From Sporosarcina ureae (lineage in GTDB: Bacteria > Bacillota > Bacilli > Bacillales_A > Planococcaceae): 64,000 nt of DNA. Positions 27,696 to 38,343 of this stretch are shown piece after piece. A program made the translations under genes and the position numbers. The stretch's first letter is position 1; the number at the start of each line of letters is the position of its first letter. Location: assembly GCF_002109325.1 (NCBI RefSeq), contig NZ_CP015348.1:1135001-1199000 (forward strand). Reading direction: 5' to 3'. The notes under the pieces are model-generated. The model worked only from the letters and a program-made list of their open reading frames with translations. It was not told the DNA's origin and did no database searches.

Positions 27696-28037
27696 ATGTC
27701 AAATTCGAAATTATTGTCTTCTCTTAGTTATTTCAGTGTGTTCTTCGCTCCCCTTCTGTTGCCAATCATCATTTATTTCGTGACAGATGAATTCGAAGTT
27801 CGCCGTCATGCCAAAAAAGCGCTCGTTTCGCATATAGTTCCAATGGCTTTACTAATTGCCGGTTTCGTCATTATGTCTTTTTCCATCTTTTCTTTTAATG
27901 CTGATACCATTACAAATGCAGACAGCAATATGATGTTCTGGGGATTCATTCCCATGCTCTTCATTATTTTATATAGTTTATTGTTTGTTGTCGTTCTAAT
28001 TTGGAATGTATATCAAGGTGTAAAAGTGTTGAAATGA
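27696..28037 (+). CDS. DUF4870 domain-containing membrane protein
   Basis: 113 residues with three hydrophobic helices (about 8-28, 44-64 and 84-106) and the DUF4870 pattern SYFSVFFAPLLLPIIIYF...RHAKKALVSHI. Function unknown; family members are small integral membrane proteins often near cell-envelope genes. ATG at 27696 follows GTGGAGGTT; the earlier in-frame ATG at 27672 lacks a ribosome site. Confidence 0.8.
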   Translation: MSNSKLLSSLSYFSVFFAPLLLPIIIYFVTDEFEVRRHAKKALVSHIVPMALLIAGFVIMSFSIFSFNADTITNADSNMMFWGFIPMLFIILYSLLFVVVLIWNVYQGVKVLK

Positions 28038-28104
28038 GTAATGGGAAGAACAAGCAAATCATTAAAAAAACATCAATAAAGTATGATATAGTAGGATTGA
28101 TTAA

Positions 28105-28881
<777 letters not shown>

Positions 28882-28892
28882 TGATAGAAATG

Positions 28893-28930
28893 AGCAAGCA
28901 CGGAGAGACTCCGCGCTTGCTTATTTTTTT
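28893..28930 (+). terminator. Terminator of map
   Basis: Hairpin AGCAAGCaCGGAG/CTCCGcGCTTGCT (28893-28905 and 28909-28921) followed by a T-rich tail. Confidence 0.8.
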
Positions 28931-28969
28931 GCGGAGAATTATCCGGTGAGTGAGAAACTCGTTAAAAGA

Positions 28970-29046
28970 TAAAAGAAAAACTGAAGAGCAGCCCTCCGTG
29001 ATGGAGTTCGTCTTCAGTCATTGCGTATCGTCTAGGCGATGATACG
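28970..29046 (-). terminator. Terminator region of the DEAD-box helicase
   Basis: Two hairpins on the minus strand after the helicase stop: an imperfect one at 29024-29046 and a second closed by CTGAAGA/TCTTCAG (28981-29017), which is followed by TTTTTCTTTTA. Confidence 0.7.
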
Positions 29047-29053
29047 TTTTTCG

Positions 29054-30235
29054 TTATTTCTTTTTCTTTACTTTTGGCTTTGATTTCTTTGGTGCGGCTT
29101 TTTTCATTTCGTCCAAAGTCTTAGAATTTCCTTCGATCAGTTTTCCATTGTACCAGACTTTTTGGACAGTTTTGATACCTTTGGATACTTTACGATAGTC
29201 GCGTTCTTCTGGGTAAGATAGCAGTGTGAGAACTTCTCCATCCGCTCCAGCGCGGCCTGTTCTGCCTGATCTGTGTAAGTATTGTTCGACTGTGTGTGGT
29301 ACGTCGACGTGGATGACGTGTGTCAACCCTTCGATATCTAGACCCCTGGCAGCAAGGTCCGTAGCGATAAGGATGCGGATCGTACCTTTTCTGAAGTCTT
29401 CCAATGTTTTCTGACGGTCAAGTTTTTTCATGTCAGAATAAAGTACTGCGATAGGTGCATCGTTGTAGAGCAGTTTCAGTTCTTTCATGCGTAACTGGTC
29501 TACGTTGTTCATGAATGTCAGTGCACGAACACCTGATAATGCAGAAATCCCTCTGAGGACATCGGTCTTTTTACGTTCATCCACTTTTACGTATGAATGA
29601 ACGACTTGACCACTGTTTGGAATTTCATCTGCATTGACTTGCAGGCGGATCGGATCCTTCATTAGTTGTTTGGCAACAAGTTCAATTTCATCGGTAATTG
29701 TTGCAGATACGACAGCTAATTGACGCTCAGGATTTGCAGCTTCAATTAAGCTTTTCACCAATACTCGATATTCGCGTGAGAGTAGTTGATCCCCTTCGTC
29801 GATGACTAAATACTGGATATCATACATTTTGAGCTTACGTTCTTTTACTAACTCATTTAATCTTCCTGGTGTTCCCACTACAATCGTTGGTTTTTTCTTC
29901 AGTTTTTCAACTTGACGTTGCATGTTTGCACCGCCAATCAACTGAGTGACTGTTACGGAAGTTCCCTCAACCAAATCACGTATCACATTGACAATCTGCA
30001 TAGATAGTTCTTGTGATGGTGTAATGATTAATGCTTGTGTTTTCGGTAAATTTCCGTCTACCATTTGAATTACAGGTAATGCATAAGCCAATGTTTTACC
30101 TGTGCCTGTTGGGGATTCTGCCACTATATCTTTACCCGACAGCATTTCAGGTATCATCTGGGATTGAATGGGCATGGGCTGTTTAAAATTCCACTTTGTG
30201 CGCAAAGATTCATTCAGCTCGTCTAAAAAATTCAT
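29054..30235 (-). CDS. DEAD-box RNA helicase (YfmL-like)
   Basis: 393 residues, minimal two-domain SF2 helicase with a short basic tail (KKAAPKKSKPKVKKKK). Motif Q (NFKQPMPIQSQMIP), motif I SPTGTGKT, motif Ia ITPSQEL, motif II written DEGD instead of DEAD, motif III SAT, and motif VI HRSGRTGRAG. It probably remodels rRNA or mRNA; size and position resemble B. subtilis YfmL, implicated in ribosome assembly. The ATG at 30235 is preferred to a GTG 9 bases upstream. Confidence 0.88.
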   Translation of the reverse strand: MNFLDELNESLRTKWNFKQPMPIQSQMIPEMLSGKDIVAESPTGTGKTLAYALPVIQMVDGNLPKTQALIITPSQELSMQIVNVIRDLVEGTSVTVTQLIGGANMQRQVEKLKKKPTIVVGTPGRLNELVKERKLKMYDIQYLVIDEGDQLLSREYRVLVKSLIEAANPERQLAVVSATITDEIELVAKQLMKDPIRLQVNADEIPNSGQVVHSYVKVDERKKTDVLRGISALSGVRALTFMNNVDQLRMKELKLLYNDAPIAVLYSDMKKLDRQKTLEDFRKGTIRILIATDLAARGLDIEGLTHVIHVDVPHTVEQYLHRSGRTGRAGADGEVLTLLSYPEERDYRKVSKGIKTVQKVWYNGKLIEGNSKTLDEMKKAAPKKSKPKVKKKK

Positions 30236-30273
30236 TCGGTTCACTCTTTTCTGTAGTTGAGGATTTCAACCGG

Positions 30274-31317
30274 TTATTTTTTTTGAAGCTTCTTTCTCAA
30301 CTTCTGAATTTTAGGCACTACTTTTACGAACATGTTGTAAATAAAAGGTTTGTATACTTTATCGATTTCTCCGATAAATTCTGTTACACCATCTACTTGG
30401 CAGAAGCTATTTTTAAAATTGTACAATCCATCTTGTTCACTGTCGAGCACGAACACTCCACCGAGATCATACTGCTCTGCTCCAATTTCTAATCCCCACT
30501 TCATCATTTCATAGTTCATTAGATAACTAGGGTTTAGATTGCGCTTTGTGTTGGAGCTACCAGCGTATAAGTAATACAATTTCCCGTTATAGTTAATCGT
30601 TACTGCACCTGCTAAATAGTCGTCTTCATGCTTCGCTATATAGATGCGCAAGTCATCGAATGCTTCTCGCATTTTGACGAAATAATCATATGAACGAATA
30701 GAAATTTGATTACGAACAGACATTTCTTCATGGATTTCAAAGAACTTCTTTAAATATTCATCACTGCGTGAATAAGAAATTTCCACACCTTTACGTGCAG
30801 AGCTTCGGATTTTACTTCTCGTTCTACTACGGAACTTGAGCATTAAGGAATCTTCATCCTCGTCCGTCAATTTAACAATCATATTGTAACGGGGCTGGAT
30901 TAAATCTTCTTTACCCGCGCCTTCGTTACGTACTATGTAACCCGCATCACGATATAACTTGTCCAATTCATCCGTATATAACTGTTCAGGATCCATTTTT
31001 AATGCAAAGGCTTTATGTTTTTTCACAAGCACTTCTGCCTCTTGAATTAATTCTTCAACCAACTTCTGATCATGTAAATCACAAATAGGTCCGCGTGGTG
31101 CGTATAGCAATGAAAAACCGCCTGGTACCTTACGTATCAACAAGGACATAGCGGCAACGATTTCTCCGTCCCGTTCTACATATACTTGCTCATTCCCCCA
31201 GTCATCTTTCACATTCGCCCAGTTAGGATCCTGTGTAATCGAACGGAATGGGGAATTCCTCATAAACGTTTCATATCTTTTGACATCTTCTGCATTATTT
31301 TTATCCAAAATCGGCAC
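30274..31317 (-). CDS. FemAB-type peptidoglycan bridge aminoacyltransferase
   Basis: 347 residues with the FemAB/FemX double-GNAT fold: LLIRKVPGGFSLLYAPRGP, the hinge FRSRTRSKIRSSARKGVEI, and YLYAGSSNTKRNLNPSYLMNYEMMKWG in the second half are family landmarks. These enzymes add an amino acid from aminoacyl-tRNA to the lysine of lipid II to start the interpeptide bridge. Sporosarcina-type walls have such bridges, but which residue is added cannot be read. A GTG start at 31317 follows AAGGAG at 10 bases. Confidence 0.85.
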   Translation of the reverse strand: MPILDKNNAEDVKRYETFMRNSPFRSITQDPNWANVKDDWGNEQVYVERDGEIVAAMSLLIRKVPGGFSLLYAPRGPICDLHDQKLVEELIQEAEVLVKKHKAFALKMDPEQLYTDELDKLYRDAGYIVRNEGAGKEDLIQPRYNMIVKLTDEDEDSLMLKFRSRTRSKIRSSARKGVEISYSRSDEYLKKFFEIHEEMSVRNQISIRSYDYFVKMREAFDDLRIYIAKHEDDYLAGAVTINYNGKLYYLYAGSSNTKRNLNPSYLMNYEMMKWGLEIGAEQYDLGGVFVLDSEQDGLYNFKNSFCQVDGVTEFIGEIDKVYKPFIYNMFVKVVPKIQKLRKKLQKK

Positions 31318-31602
31318 TGCTCAAACACTCCTTACGTTACTATAGCTCCGTACAACTTCCGTTTTTATCCGTTGAAAACTATAAAGAACCGTACAGCCAC
31401 AGCTCTATTAAGTGTAGCCTACTGTATTTTTCAAGTCAAGAATCGAAGGGTTTTACTATTGTCATTTAACATCACTTTTGGTAATTAAGTAGAAATTCTC
31501 TATTAAATGTGACAAGCTATTCCGTTCTTAATTAGAATAGCCTATACTACTAGTAGGGAGAAAGGTTTCATATAGCAAAAATGCAAAAGGGGGCATTACA
31601 TA

Positions 31603-33336
31603 TTGAAAGGTTCAGTACGCAATAAGTTGATAGCGCTTGCAGCTCTAGTAATTTTAATTCCATTATTAGCTGTTGGCATCGTCAATTACTTTGTAGCCAA
31701 ACAAGAGCTTGAGAAAGTCGGGGAAATGGGATTACAGAATGGGACATATGCGGTTTTAGACTTAATCGATGAGCTGAATATTCAAGTAGAGAATGGTTCA
31801 CTCAGCTTAAAAGATGCCCAAGAACGAGCTAAAGATAAGATTATGGGACCAATGGCTGCTGACGGAACTAGACCTTTAGACAATCCAGCGAAGTACGGAG
31901 AGAATTTCTACTTTTACGTAGTGGATGAGGAAGGGACATTACTCGTACATCCACAAAAAGAAGGTGAAAGTCTTTATGAAACTAAAACAAAAGACGGTCG
32001 CTACTTCATTCGTGAAGTCATTTCTGAAGCGAAAAGCGGAGGCGGATATGTTCAGTACGATTGGCCATTGCCGAGTAATTTGAATGTAGAAGCGCCAAAA
32101 ATCACTTATGGTCTACAAGATCCAAACTGGGGATGGATTGTAGTGGCCGGAACGTATCTGGTAGACTTTAACGCCGGCGCTAAAAACGTTTTGTGGTATA
32201 CCTTGATTTCAGTTATTATTTCTGTCGTTGTGGGCGTGGCTTTATTCTCTATTTTCTCAGGACGTCTGACCTCATATATTAAGAATATCCGTCTCATTAC
32301 GGCTGAAATTGCGGAAGGTAAACTATCGGGTGAAAACATTCCGATCCGTTCACATGATGAACTGGGCCACTTAGCTGAAAATGTCAATACAATGAAAAAT
32401 AATCTGAATGAGATGGTGGGTCATACAAGACTCTCTTCAGACCGTATGAGAACATCTTCAGAAACACTAAGCGCAATTACAGAAGAAGCAACAGCATCAG
32501 CTGACGAAATACACAGCGCTATTGCTGAAGTATCTTCAGGAGCAGTACTGCAATCAGAGGAAGCAGATGTAGCGATCACAAAAGTGAATCAATTGTCTAC
32601 ACTGATTTCCAATGCATCTGAGCAATATGAGAATGTAGTAACTGAAATGCGCAGTATGAACGAATTGCAAAATTCTGGTATGCATAAAGCGGAGACACTA
32701 GAAGAAAATTCACAGAACTTTAACGTCGTGATCAACGATTTGCAAGGGAACTTCTCACAACTCGTATCTAGAATGAACGAAATCCAAGCAATTGTCCAAA
32801 CGATTTCATCTATCTCTGAGCAAACGAACTTACTTGCACTAAACGCCAGTATTGAAGCCGCTCGTGCAGGTGAACATGGAAAAGGATTCGCTGTAGTAGC
32901 AAATGAAGTACGTCAACTATCGGAAGATACAAACGAGGCAACTACAAGAGTTCGTGATCTCCTAGTGCATATTCGAAAAGATACAACATCTGCTGAAAAT
33001 CAAATGAAACATACATTAGATCTGACAAGTAATCAAGAAAGTACGATTTTGGAAACTAAAAATGCTTTTGAACAATTATCCGACTCTATTCTCAATATCA
33101 CATCACTGTTGCGTACTATGGAAAATGATATGAATAGCATGGATGAAAATAGACAAGATGTTGTTCAGGCAATAGACCAAATTGCGGCTGTCGCAACTGA
33201 ATCAGCAGCAGCAACGGAACAAGTGAATGCATCGATTGATGAGCAAAAGGCTGCAATCAATACCATCATGCACGCTTCTCTTGATCTTCATACGGAAGCA
33301 GAGAATATGCACGACTTGGTTGACCGATTCAGCTAA
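31603..33336 (+). CDS. Methyl-accepting chemotaxis protein with Cache domain
   Basis: 577 residues. Helix 1 (about 10-30), an extracellular single-Cache-2 type sensor (about 32-190, with [18 protein letters not shown]), helix 2 (about 193-215), HAMP (about 216-270), then a coiled-coil signalling domain with the hairpin tip [20 protein letters not shown]. It signals to CheA/CheW; such sensors often bind small carboxylates, but the ligand is unknown. A TTG start at 31603 follows AAAAGGGGG at 9 bases. Stand-alone gene, consistent with motAB in the window. Confidence 0.93.
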   Translation: MKGSVRNKLIALAALVILIPLLAVGIVNYFVAKQELEKVGEMGLQNGTYAVLDLIDELNIQVENGSLSLKDAQERAKDKIMGPMAADGTRPLDNPAKYGENFYFYVVDEEGTLLVHPQKEGESLYETKTKDGRYFIREVISEAKSGGGYVQYDWPLPSNLNVEAPKITYGLQDPNWGWIVVAGTYLVDFNAGAKNVLWYTLISVIISVVVGVALFSIFSGRLTSYIKNIRLITAEIAEGKLSGENIPIRSHDELGHLAENVNTMKNNLNEMVGHTRLSSDRMRTSSETLSAITEEATASADEIHSAIAEVSSGAVLQSEEADVAITKVNQLSTLISNASEQYENVVTEMRSMNELQNSGMHKAETLEENSQNFNVVINDLQGNFSQLVSRMNEIQAIVQTISSISEQTNLLALNASIEAARAGEHGKGFAVVANEVRQLSEDTNEATTRVRDLLVHIRKDTTSAENQMKHTLDLTSNQESTILETKNAFEQLSDSILNITSLLRTMENDMNSMDENRQDVVQAIDQIAAVATESAAATEQVNASIDEQKAAINTIMHASLDLHTEAENMHDLVDRFS

Positions 33337-33351
33337 GTTTTATTTGAATGC

Positions 33352-33388
33352 AAAACACCCTTACGCTTACGCGCAAGGGTGTTTTTAT
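33352..33388. terminator. Bidirectional terminator after the chemoreceptor
   Basis: Hairpin AAAACACCCTT...AAGGGTGTTTTT shared by convergent genes. Confidence 0.85.
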
Positions 33389-34602
33389 TCTTCTACAGCA
33401 TTTTTATATTTCTTGTAATAGTTGATTTGACGCATCAATAAATAGATTTTCCGTTTCATATGCTTATCTTTATTATAAAATAACGGATTGCCATACTTCC
33501 CTGCTTTGATCAAAGAACGAATCTCTTTTTCCATAGGTGGGTTATCAACAAATTTTTTCAATACAGCTTTCGGCACAACTGTAAATAGGAAATGATCATC
33601 TAGATAGGTTAATGGTTTTTCTTTTCCGTAAACCAAATCATCGACTAAATACTTCGCCATATTTTCACCACACTGCGTAATGTAATAACTTGAACGCCCT
33701 TGACGAATATTCACTTCAAACACTTTGAATTTACCATCGCGTTCATCGTATTTCAAGTCGAAGTTTCCGTAGCCAACATAACCAATTGCTTCAAGGAAAT
33801 TAGCAAGCTTAGTCATGATCTCTTCATCAAAGCGCGTAATCAATGCTGTATAGTTTCCGATTGCCGTCATCGCACGCTCCTGCAATACGACTTGCGCCAA
33901 TGTGATTAACTGCGCTTTACCATGCTGATCAGCATAATACACAGCATCCCACATATACGTATCATCACCTGGAATGAAATCCTGAATGATCAGATCTTCC
34001 GTGTACCCACTAGCTTTGACCATTTGAATGATGCGGTTAACCTCTTCATATGTATCTACTTTATAAATCTTCTGCAGTCCTTCAAACGGATGACGGTAGT
34101 ATTGAACACCATCACTCGGTTTAATAATGACCGGAAACAGCACTTCATCAGTAAACGGCTCGTCTGACAGACAAGAATGGAAATACGTAGATGGTGTATC
34201 AATTCCATGTTTTGCACATAACTCATAGAAATTTTTCTTGATATACACAGCATTCATGATTTCTTCATCAATGTAATTGAATAAGAAATCTTTTTGCAAA
34301 GCTTCTCGTTGTTCAATTATCATTCGCACGTATAAATCATCTGTTCCAACAAGTACTAGCTTTTGATCAGCGGTACGATGCTTTTTAGCTACTTCACGTA
34401 AGAACTGAACAAATACTTTCGGATCGTGCAAATCTGGATTCAGTTCTTGGATATCTGTAATTGTACTATAGCTTGTGAATGGCAATGGTTCTCTACCTAC
34501 AATTATCGGTTTGATGCCGTATTCTTCATGAAATGAAATCGCCATATTATAGGCGTTTATATTCGTTCCGACAATAATCGGAATAAAAGGATAATTACTC
34601 AT
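33385..34602 (-). CDS. ATP-grasp carboxylate-amine ligase family protein
   Basis: 405 residues. An N-terminal Rossmann-like domain (IIVGTNINAYNMAISFHEEYG) is followed by an ATP-grasp fold: FPVIIKPSDGVQYY binds ATP and YGNFDLKYDERDGKFKVFEVNIRQGR carries the Mg-binding Asp/Glu/Asn. These enzymes join a carboxylate to an amine through an acyl phosphate; the substrates are unknown. A wall-related role is suggested only by loose proximity to the FemAB gene. ATG at 34602 follows TTGGAGGAA; an upstream in-frame GTG lies before that site. Confidence 0.85.
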   Translation of the reverse strand: MSNYPFIPIIVGTNINAYNMAISFHEEYGIKPIIVGREPLPFTSYSTITDIQELNPDLHDPKVFVQFLREVAKKHRTADQKLVLVGTDDLYVRMIIEQREALQKDFLFNYIDEEIMNAVYIKKNFYELCAKHGIDTPSTYFHSCLSDEPFTDEVLFPVIIKPSDGVQYYRHPFEGLQKIYKVDTYEEVNRIIQMVKASGYTEDLIIQDFIPGDDTYMWDAVYYADQHGKAQLITLAQVVLQERAMTAIGNYTALITRFDEEIMTKLANFLEAIGYVGYGNFDLKYDERDGKFKVFEVNIRQGRSSYYITQCGENMAKYLVDDLVYGKEKPLTYLDDHFLFTVVPKAVLKKFVDNPPMEKEIRSLIKAGKYGNPLFYNKDKHMKRKIYLLMRQINYYKKYKNAVEE

Positions 34603-34746
34603 AAATTCCTCCAACAGACATTTTCCCACTTAGTGTAGTCGCACTTAATTCGTAAGTCAAAATGTTCGGCGCCCCCACTATACATAGGTTTTAAAAACTT
34701 CGGTGTTCATATAATATAATTCTCTACCATATAAATATTGCATAAA

Positions 34747-35214
34747 TCACTTGGATAATTCCTCTTTTTTAATGAGCTCCAATAACGATTGACAGCCTTC
34801 TAGTACTAAGTCATATGTTTCTTGGAAGTCTCCCGTAAAGTACGGGTCTGGAACATCTTTTTGATGACTTGTTAAATCCAAAAAGCGAAGTACACGTTGA
34901 TGATCATGATCGCCAAACAGGTTATGAATATTACGGATGTTTTCTGCATCCATTCCAATAATGTAGTCAAAGTCCCCTGCATCTTTTACAGTCAACTGAC
35001 GTCCAACCATTCCATCTGCTGAAACTTTAAATTCTGCCAGCTTAGAAAGCGTTCCCTCGTGTGGCGACTTTCCAATATGCCAATCACTTGTACCTGCAGA
35101 GTCTACTTCGATAAGATTTTCCAAGCGCTCATCATGAATCATCTTACGAAATACCCCTTCCGCCATGGGTGAGCGACAAATATTACCGAGACAAACGAAT
35201 AATACACGTATCAT
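34747..35214 (-). CDS. Low molecular weight protein tyrosine phosphatase
   Basis: 155 residues. The active-site loop CLGNICRS begins at Cys8 and the catalytic Asp lies in DPYFTG near residue 124, the classical LMW-PTP arrangement (YfkJ/YwlE class). It dephosphorylates tyrosine or arginine residues; position 11 (Ile in CxGNIC) favours phosphotyrosine or phosphoarginine only by analogy. ATG at 35214 follows AAAGGAG; the longer in-frame reading upstream has no ribosome site. Monocistronic. Confidence 0.9.
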   Translation of the reverse strand: MIRVLFVCLGNICRSPMAEGVFRKMIHDERLENLIEVDSAGTSDWHIGKSPHEGTLSKLAEFKVSADGMVGRQLTVKDAGDFDYIIGMDAENIRNIHNLFGDHDHQRVLRFLDLTSHQKDVPDPYFTGDFQETYDLVLEGCQSLLELIKKEELSK

Positions 35215-35438
35215 ACGGCTCTCTCCTTTACCTATCATATTCTTATTACAGTATACATCATTCAATACATTCCTTCATTCAATGGAGAATAATTCATTGA
35301 TTGCTTTCTCCATCTGATGAAATGCATGTTTTATACAAGAGAATTAAGTCGTGAATCATATTATTTAAAAATATATGCTATAATAGGACTTAAATATCAA
35401 TCCTTGGGGAATGATATAGGAAAAAGGAGGTCTGCCCT

Positions 35439-35813
35439 ATGCAGATTATATTCGAAGAAACGTGGGAAGCTACTTTATCAGACCAACAAAAACAGGCTTT
35501 CATCCACCAATATGAAACTAAAAGATCAGTGCACGAAGAATTCACGGCAACGCCTATACTTTTAAAAAGAAAACGCAATGGTGGATTAGCCGCTACTGTA
35601 TTTTTACAAAATAATCGTGATGAGTTATTATCAATTCGCGAAGCAACAGTATGTGTAGTGAATGAACAAGGAGAAACAGCTGCAAAAGAGACTTTCTCAT
35701 TATCTCTCGATATTCCCGCATTTACCGCAACCCCTTGGTCTTTTGTTTTCTTACCAACTTACGTTGATTCCATGGAAGAACCTACTGACGGCTGGAAGGT
35801 CATTATAAAATAA
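35439..35813 (+). CDS. SLAP domain-containing protein
   Basis: 124 residues, no signal peptide or membrane helix. An N-terminal helical part (LSDQQKQAFIHQYE) is followed by a beta-rich domain with LAATVFLQNN, IREATVCVVNEQGE and TATPWSFVF, matching the SLAP (accessory Sec system/S-layer assembly) domain of Bacillales. Function is not established. ATG follows AAAAAGGAGG. Ends at a strong bidirectional terminator. Confidence 0.75.
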   Translation: MQIIFEETWEATLSDQQKQAFIHQYETKRSVHEEFTATPILLKRKRNGGLAATVFLQNNRDELLSIREATVCVVNEQGETAAKETFSLSLDIPAFTATPWSFVFLPTYVDSMEEPTDGWKVIIK

Positions 35814-35815
35814 TA

Positions 35816-35857
35816 AAAATAGCAGCTGCTCCTATTTGGGAACAGCTGCTATTTTTA
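35816..35857. terminator. Bidirectional terminator between the SLAP gene and yebC
   Basis: Hairpin AAAATAGCAGCTG.. and complement with A and T tails, shared by convergent genes. Confidence 0.9.
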
Positions 35858-36571
35858 TGCCAATTCTACATTGTGATGGACTTGTTGTACGTCTTCTAAA
35901 TCTTCAAGTGCATCGATCATTTTTTCAAACTGCTCTTGAGCTTCTTCATCCAAAGATATTTCATTTTGCGCAATCATAGATAATTCCGCTACGGTAAAGT
36001 CTGTAACACCTGCTTCTCTGAAAGCTTCTTGTACCTCATGGAAATGAGAAGGATCTGCATAGACCACTACTTGCCCATCTTCTTCTTCGATATCATTTAC
36101 ATCTATATCCGCTTCCATCAAAAGCTCTAATACTTCCTCTTCTGATTTGCCTTCGATACCGATAATAGCTGCCGGATCGAACATATACGCTACAGAACCG
36201 CTGACTCCCATGTTTCCTCCGTTTTTACCGAAAGCCGCTCGCACTTCAGAAACTGTACGGTTGACGTTGTTTGTCAATGCGTCAACGACGACCATTGATC
36301 CATTCGGTCCAAATCCTTCATAACGAAGTTCGTCGAAGTTTTCTTCACCGCCACCTTTTGCTTTTTCTATAGCACGGTCAATAATGGCTCTTGGAATGTT
36401 GTATGTTTTCGCACGTTCAAGTACGAATTTCAAGGCTTGGTTGGATTCAGGGCTTGGGTCTCCAGATTTTGCTGCTACATATATTTCACGTCCAAATTTT
36501 GCATAGATTCTACTTGTGTTTGCGTCTTTTGATGCTTTCTTTTCTTTAATGTTATTCCATTTACGGCCCAT
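35855..36571 (-). CDS. yebC: YebC/PmpR family DNA-binding transcriptional regulator
   Basis: 238 residues. Begins [17 protein letters not shown], the invariant YebC start; further landmarks are [30 protein letters not shown], the acidic [28 protein letters not shown] and [18 protein letters not shown]. The family has been described as transcriptional regulators and more recently as translation factors relieving stalling. A GTG 9 bases upstream has the better spaced AAAGGA site, so the N-terminus could be three residues longer. Confidence 0.93.
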   Translation of the reverse strand: MGRKWNNIKEKKASKDANTSRIYAKFGREIYVAAKSGDPSPESNQALKFVLERAKTYNIPRAIIDRAIEKAKGGGEENFDELRYEGFGPNGSMVVVDALTNNVNRTVSEVRAAFGKNGGNMGVSGSVAYMFDPAAIIGIEGKSEEEVLELLMEADIDVNDIEEEDGQVVVYADPSHFHEVQEAFREAGVTDFTVAELSMIAQNEISLDEEAQEQFEKMIDALEDLEDVQQVHHNVELA

Positions 36572-36682
36572 TGGGTACACACTCTTTCCTTTAGTTATAA
36601 TGGTTTCCTACTATTGTTTAGTATACCAATTGCTTTTTGTCATGAAAAGTAAAAAGAATGAAAGGTTAGAAGTTGTTACGAA

Positions 36683-37367
36683 TTGGGGTTTTGGGTCGTT
36701 GCTCGAGTTTGGCTTGGTCATTGAAAGTAGTGAGGGTCATGCTTTGAAGCCGCGCAGGCACGTGGGGGATTGCCTACAGCCATAAGCCAACTAGCGGTGG
36801 GGCTGCTGCTGTCTCATGACCACGGCCTACCCCGCAGTTGTGCCTGCGCTGCTAAGTGGTTGACAAGTTTGGGTGTGGTTTATAAAAGATGAAGATCAGT
36901 GACTGGGGAACTATTCTTCGGCGTTGTAAAAGTACGTAAAGGATGGATTGGATCGTTGCTCGAGTTTTGCTTGTTCATTGAAAGTAGTGAGGGTCATGCT
37001 TTGGACTCGCGCAGGCACGTGGGGGATTGCCTCCAGCCATGAGCCAACTAGCGGTGGAGCTGCTAGCTGTCTCATGGCCACGGCCGACCCCGCAGTTGTG
37101 CCTGCGCTACCAGGTACTTATCAAGTTTGTTTGTGGTTTATAGGAGATAAAACCAGTGACTGGGTAGTACTAGTTACTATTCCTGCAAAAGAAGAATCAT
37201 AACTGCCCTACACATAATCTAACGCAGGCGGCTGACAGTGGTAGGCGTAGTAATGAGACAGCCAGGCGCTCTTCCTGACTGGCTCATTGCGGAAGCCATC
37301 CACCACCGCCGAAGTGGGACCAATGATCGCCCCACTTACATTGCCAGTCAAACTACTACCTTTGCAT
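36683..37367 (+). repeat. GC-rich triple-hairpin array (left copy: A1-A2-B)
   Basis: Non-coding block in the 995-base gap between yebC and cysH. It holds two tandem copies of unit A, each a roughly 99-nt hairpin closed by GCGCAGGCAC/GTGCCTGCGC (36752-36849 and 37009-37107), followed by a different hairpin unit B (about 37202-37367, core AATGAG-AGCCAGG/CCTG-CTGGCTCATT). Flanks of A1 and A2 (TCGTTGCTCGAG; GTGGTTTATA) are also repeated. The same array recurs inverted at 61938-62627. Family unknown to me; it could be a mobile palindromic repeat or a structured RNA or DNA site. Confidence 0.85.
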
Positions 37368-37504
37368 CAAACAAGGAAGAGTAAGGTATTGCAAAAAACT
37401 ACCTAATGCCAACTCTACATACTACACCAAATCCTGAACCATCGCTCTCGATTCAACTACAAATAAAATAGAAAAACTTTCAATCCCTACTATTCTAATT
37501 TGCA

Positions 37505-37532
37505 TTGACTATTTTTAATTGTCTGTTAAACT
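37505..37532 (+). promoter_or_regulatory. Predicted promoter of the cysH operon
   Basis: -35 TTGACT (37505-37510), a 16-base spacer and -10 TAAACT (37527-37532), 34 bases before the start. No S-box (SAM riboswitch) is visible upstream. Confidence 0.5.
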
Positions 37533-37566
37533 GTTAATAATATAACAAGAGAGCGGGGGGTATGGA

Positions 37567-38274
37567 ATGGTCACATTCGAATCGTGGAAAGAGATATCGG
37601 TCTTGCCAGATTTTCCAGCAGATTCCGAGACAAAAGGCGCTTCTGAAGTATTGCAATGGGCGTATGAACACTATGGAGAAAAACTAGTCTATGCGTGTAG
37701 CTTTGGTATCGAAGGCATTGTATTGATCGAACTAATTTCACGCGTGAAGCCAGATGCCAAGATTATTTTTTTGGATACCAATTATCACTTTAAAGAAACA
37801 TATGAAACGATAGAAAAGGTAAAAAAGCGTTATCCACAGCTTCAAATTCATTTACAACAACCTCATTTGACTATCGATGAACAAACAGAACAATATGGCT
37901 TGGACCTTTGGAAAACCAATCCGAATCAATGCTGTGATTTGCGTAAGATTCAGCCGTTGGAAGAAGCGATTTCTCCTTCCACTGCTTGGATATCAGGATT
38001 ACGTAGAGAGCAATCCGAAACAAGAAGTTCTACAGAGTATTTGAACTTAGATAATCGTTTTAAAAAGATTAAAGTATGTCCACTGATTCATTGGACATGG
38101 AAAGATGTTTGGCGCTTTGCCCATACACATGAACTCGATTATAACGTGCTTCACGATCAAGGTTTCCCGAGTATCGGGTGTGCAACGTGTACAAAACCAG
38201 CATTCACCGAAGAAGATATGCGTTCTGGACGTTGGACAGGTAGCGGTAAGACAGAATGCGGACTGCATACGTAA
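37567..38274 (+). CDS. cysH: Phosphoadenylyl/adenylyl-sulfate reductase CysH
   Basis: 235 residues, adenine nucleotide alpha-hydrolase fold. It carries the CC (122-123) and CxxC (205-208) pairs of a 4Fe-4S cluster, which mark APS-using reductases, plus catalytic C231 in ECGLHT. It reduces APS (and/or PAPS) to sulfite with thioredoxin. First gene of the sulfate operon cysH-sat-cysC-cobA-sirB-sirC, the order of B. subtilis cysH-cysP-sat-cysC-sumT-sirB-sirC except that no cysP sulfate permease is present here. Confidence 0.94.
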   Translation: MVTFESWKEISVLPDFPADSETKGASEVLQWAYEHYGEKLVYACSFGIEGIVLIELISRVKPDAKIIFLDTNYHFKETYETIEKVKKRYPQLQIHLQQPHLTIDEQTEQYGLDLWKTNPNQCCDLRKIQPLEEAISPSTAWISGLRREQSETRSSTEYLNLDNRFKKIKVCPLIHWTWKDVWRFAHTHELDYNVLHDQGFPSIGCATCTKPAFTEEDMRSGRWTGSGKTECGLHT

Positions 38275-38343
38275 TTTTTTTTAGTTTCAAAACCAAGTAT
38301 TTCTATATGACTTATTATTATAAGAAGGTTAGGTGTTTATAAA

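Noticed and set aside
36948..37202. Open frame of 84 codons inside the left hairpin array, with a similar frame at 62090-62410
   Set aside because: Both frames follow from the repeated, GC-rich sequence (few stop codons); there is no ribosome site, and the similarity is that of the repeat DNA.
36683..37367. CRISPR array
   Set aside because: Repeats are long, palindromic and too few, with no uniform short spacers and no cas genes.
37380..37566. SAM riboswitch (S-box) or T-box ahead of the cysH operon
   Set aside because: None of the conserved S-box or T-box core sequences is present; only a sigma-A-like promoter is seen.
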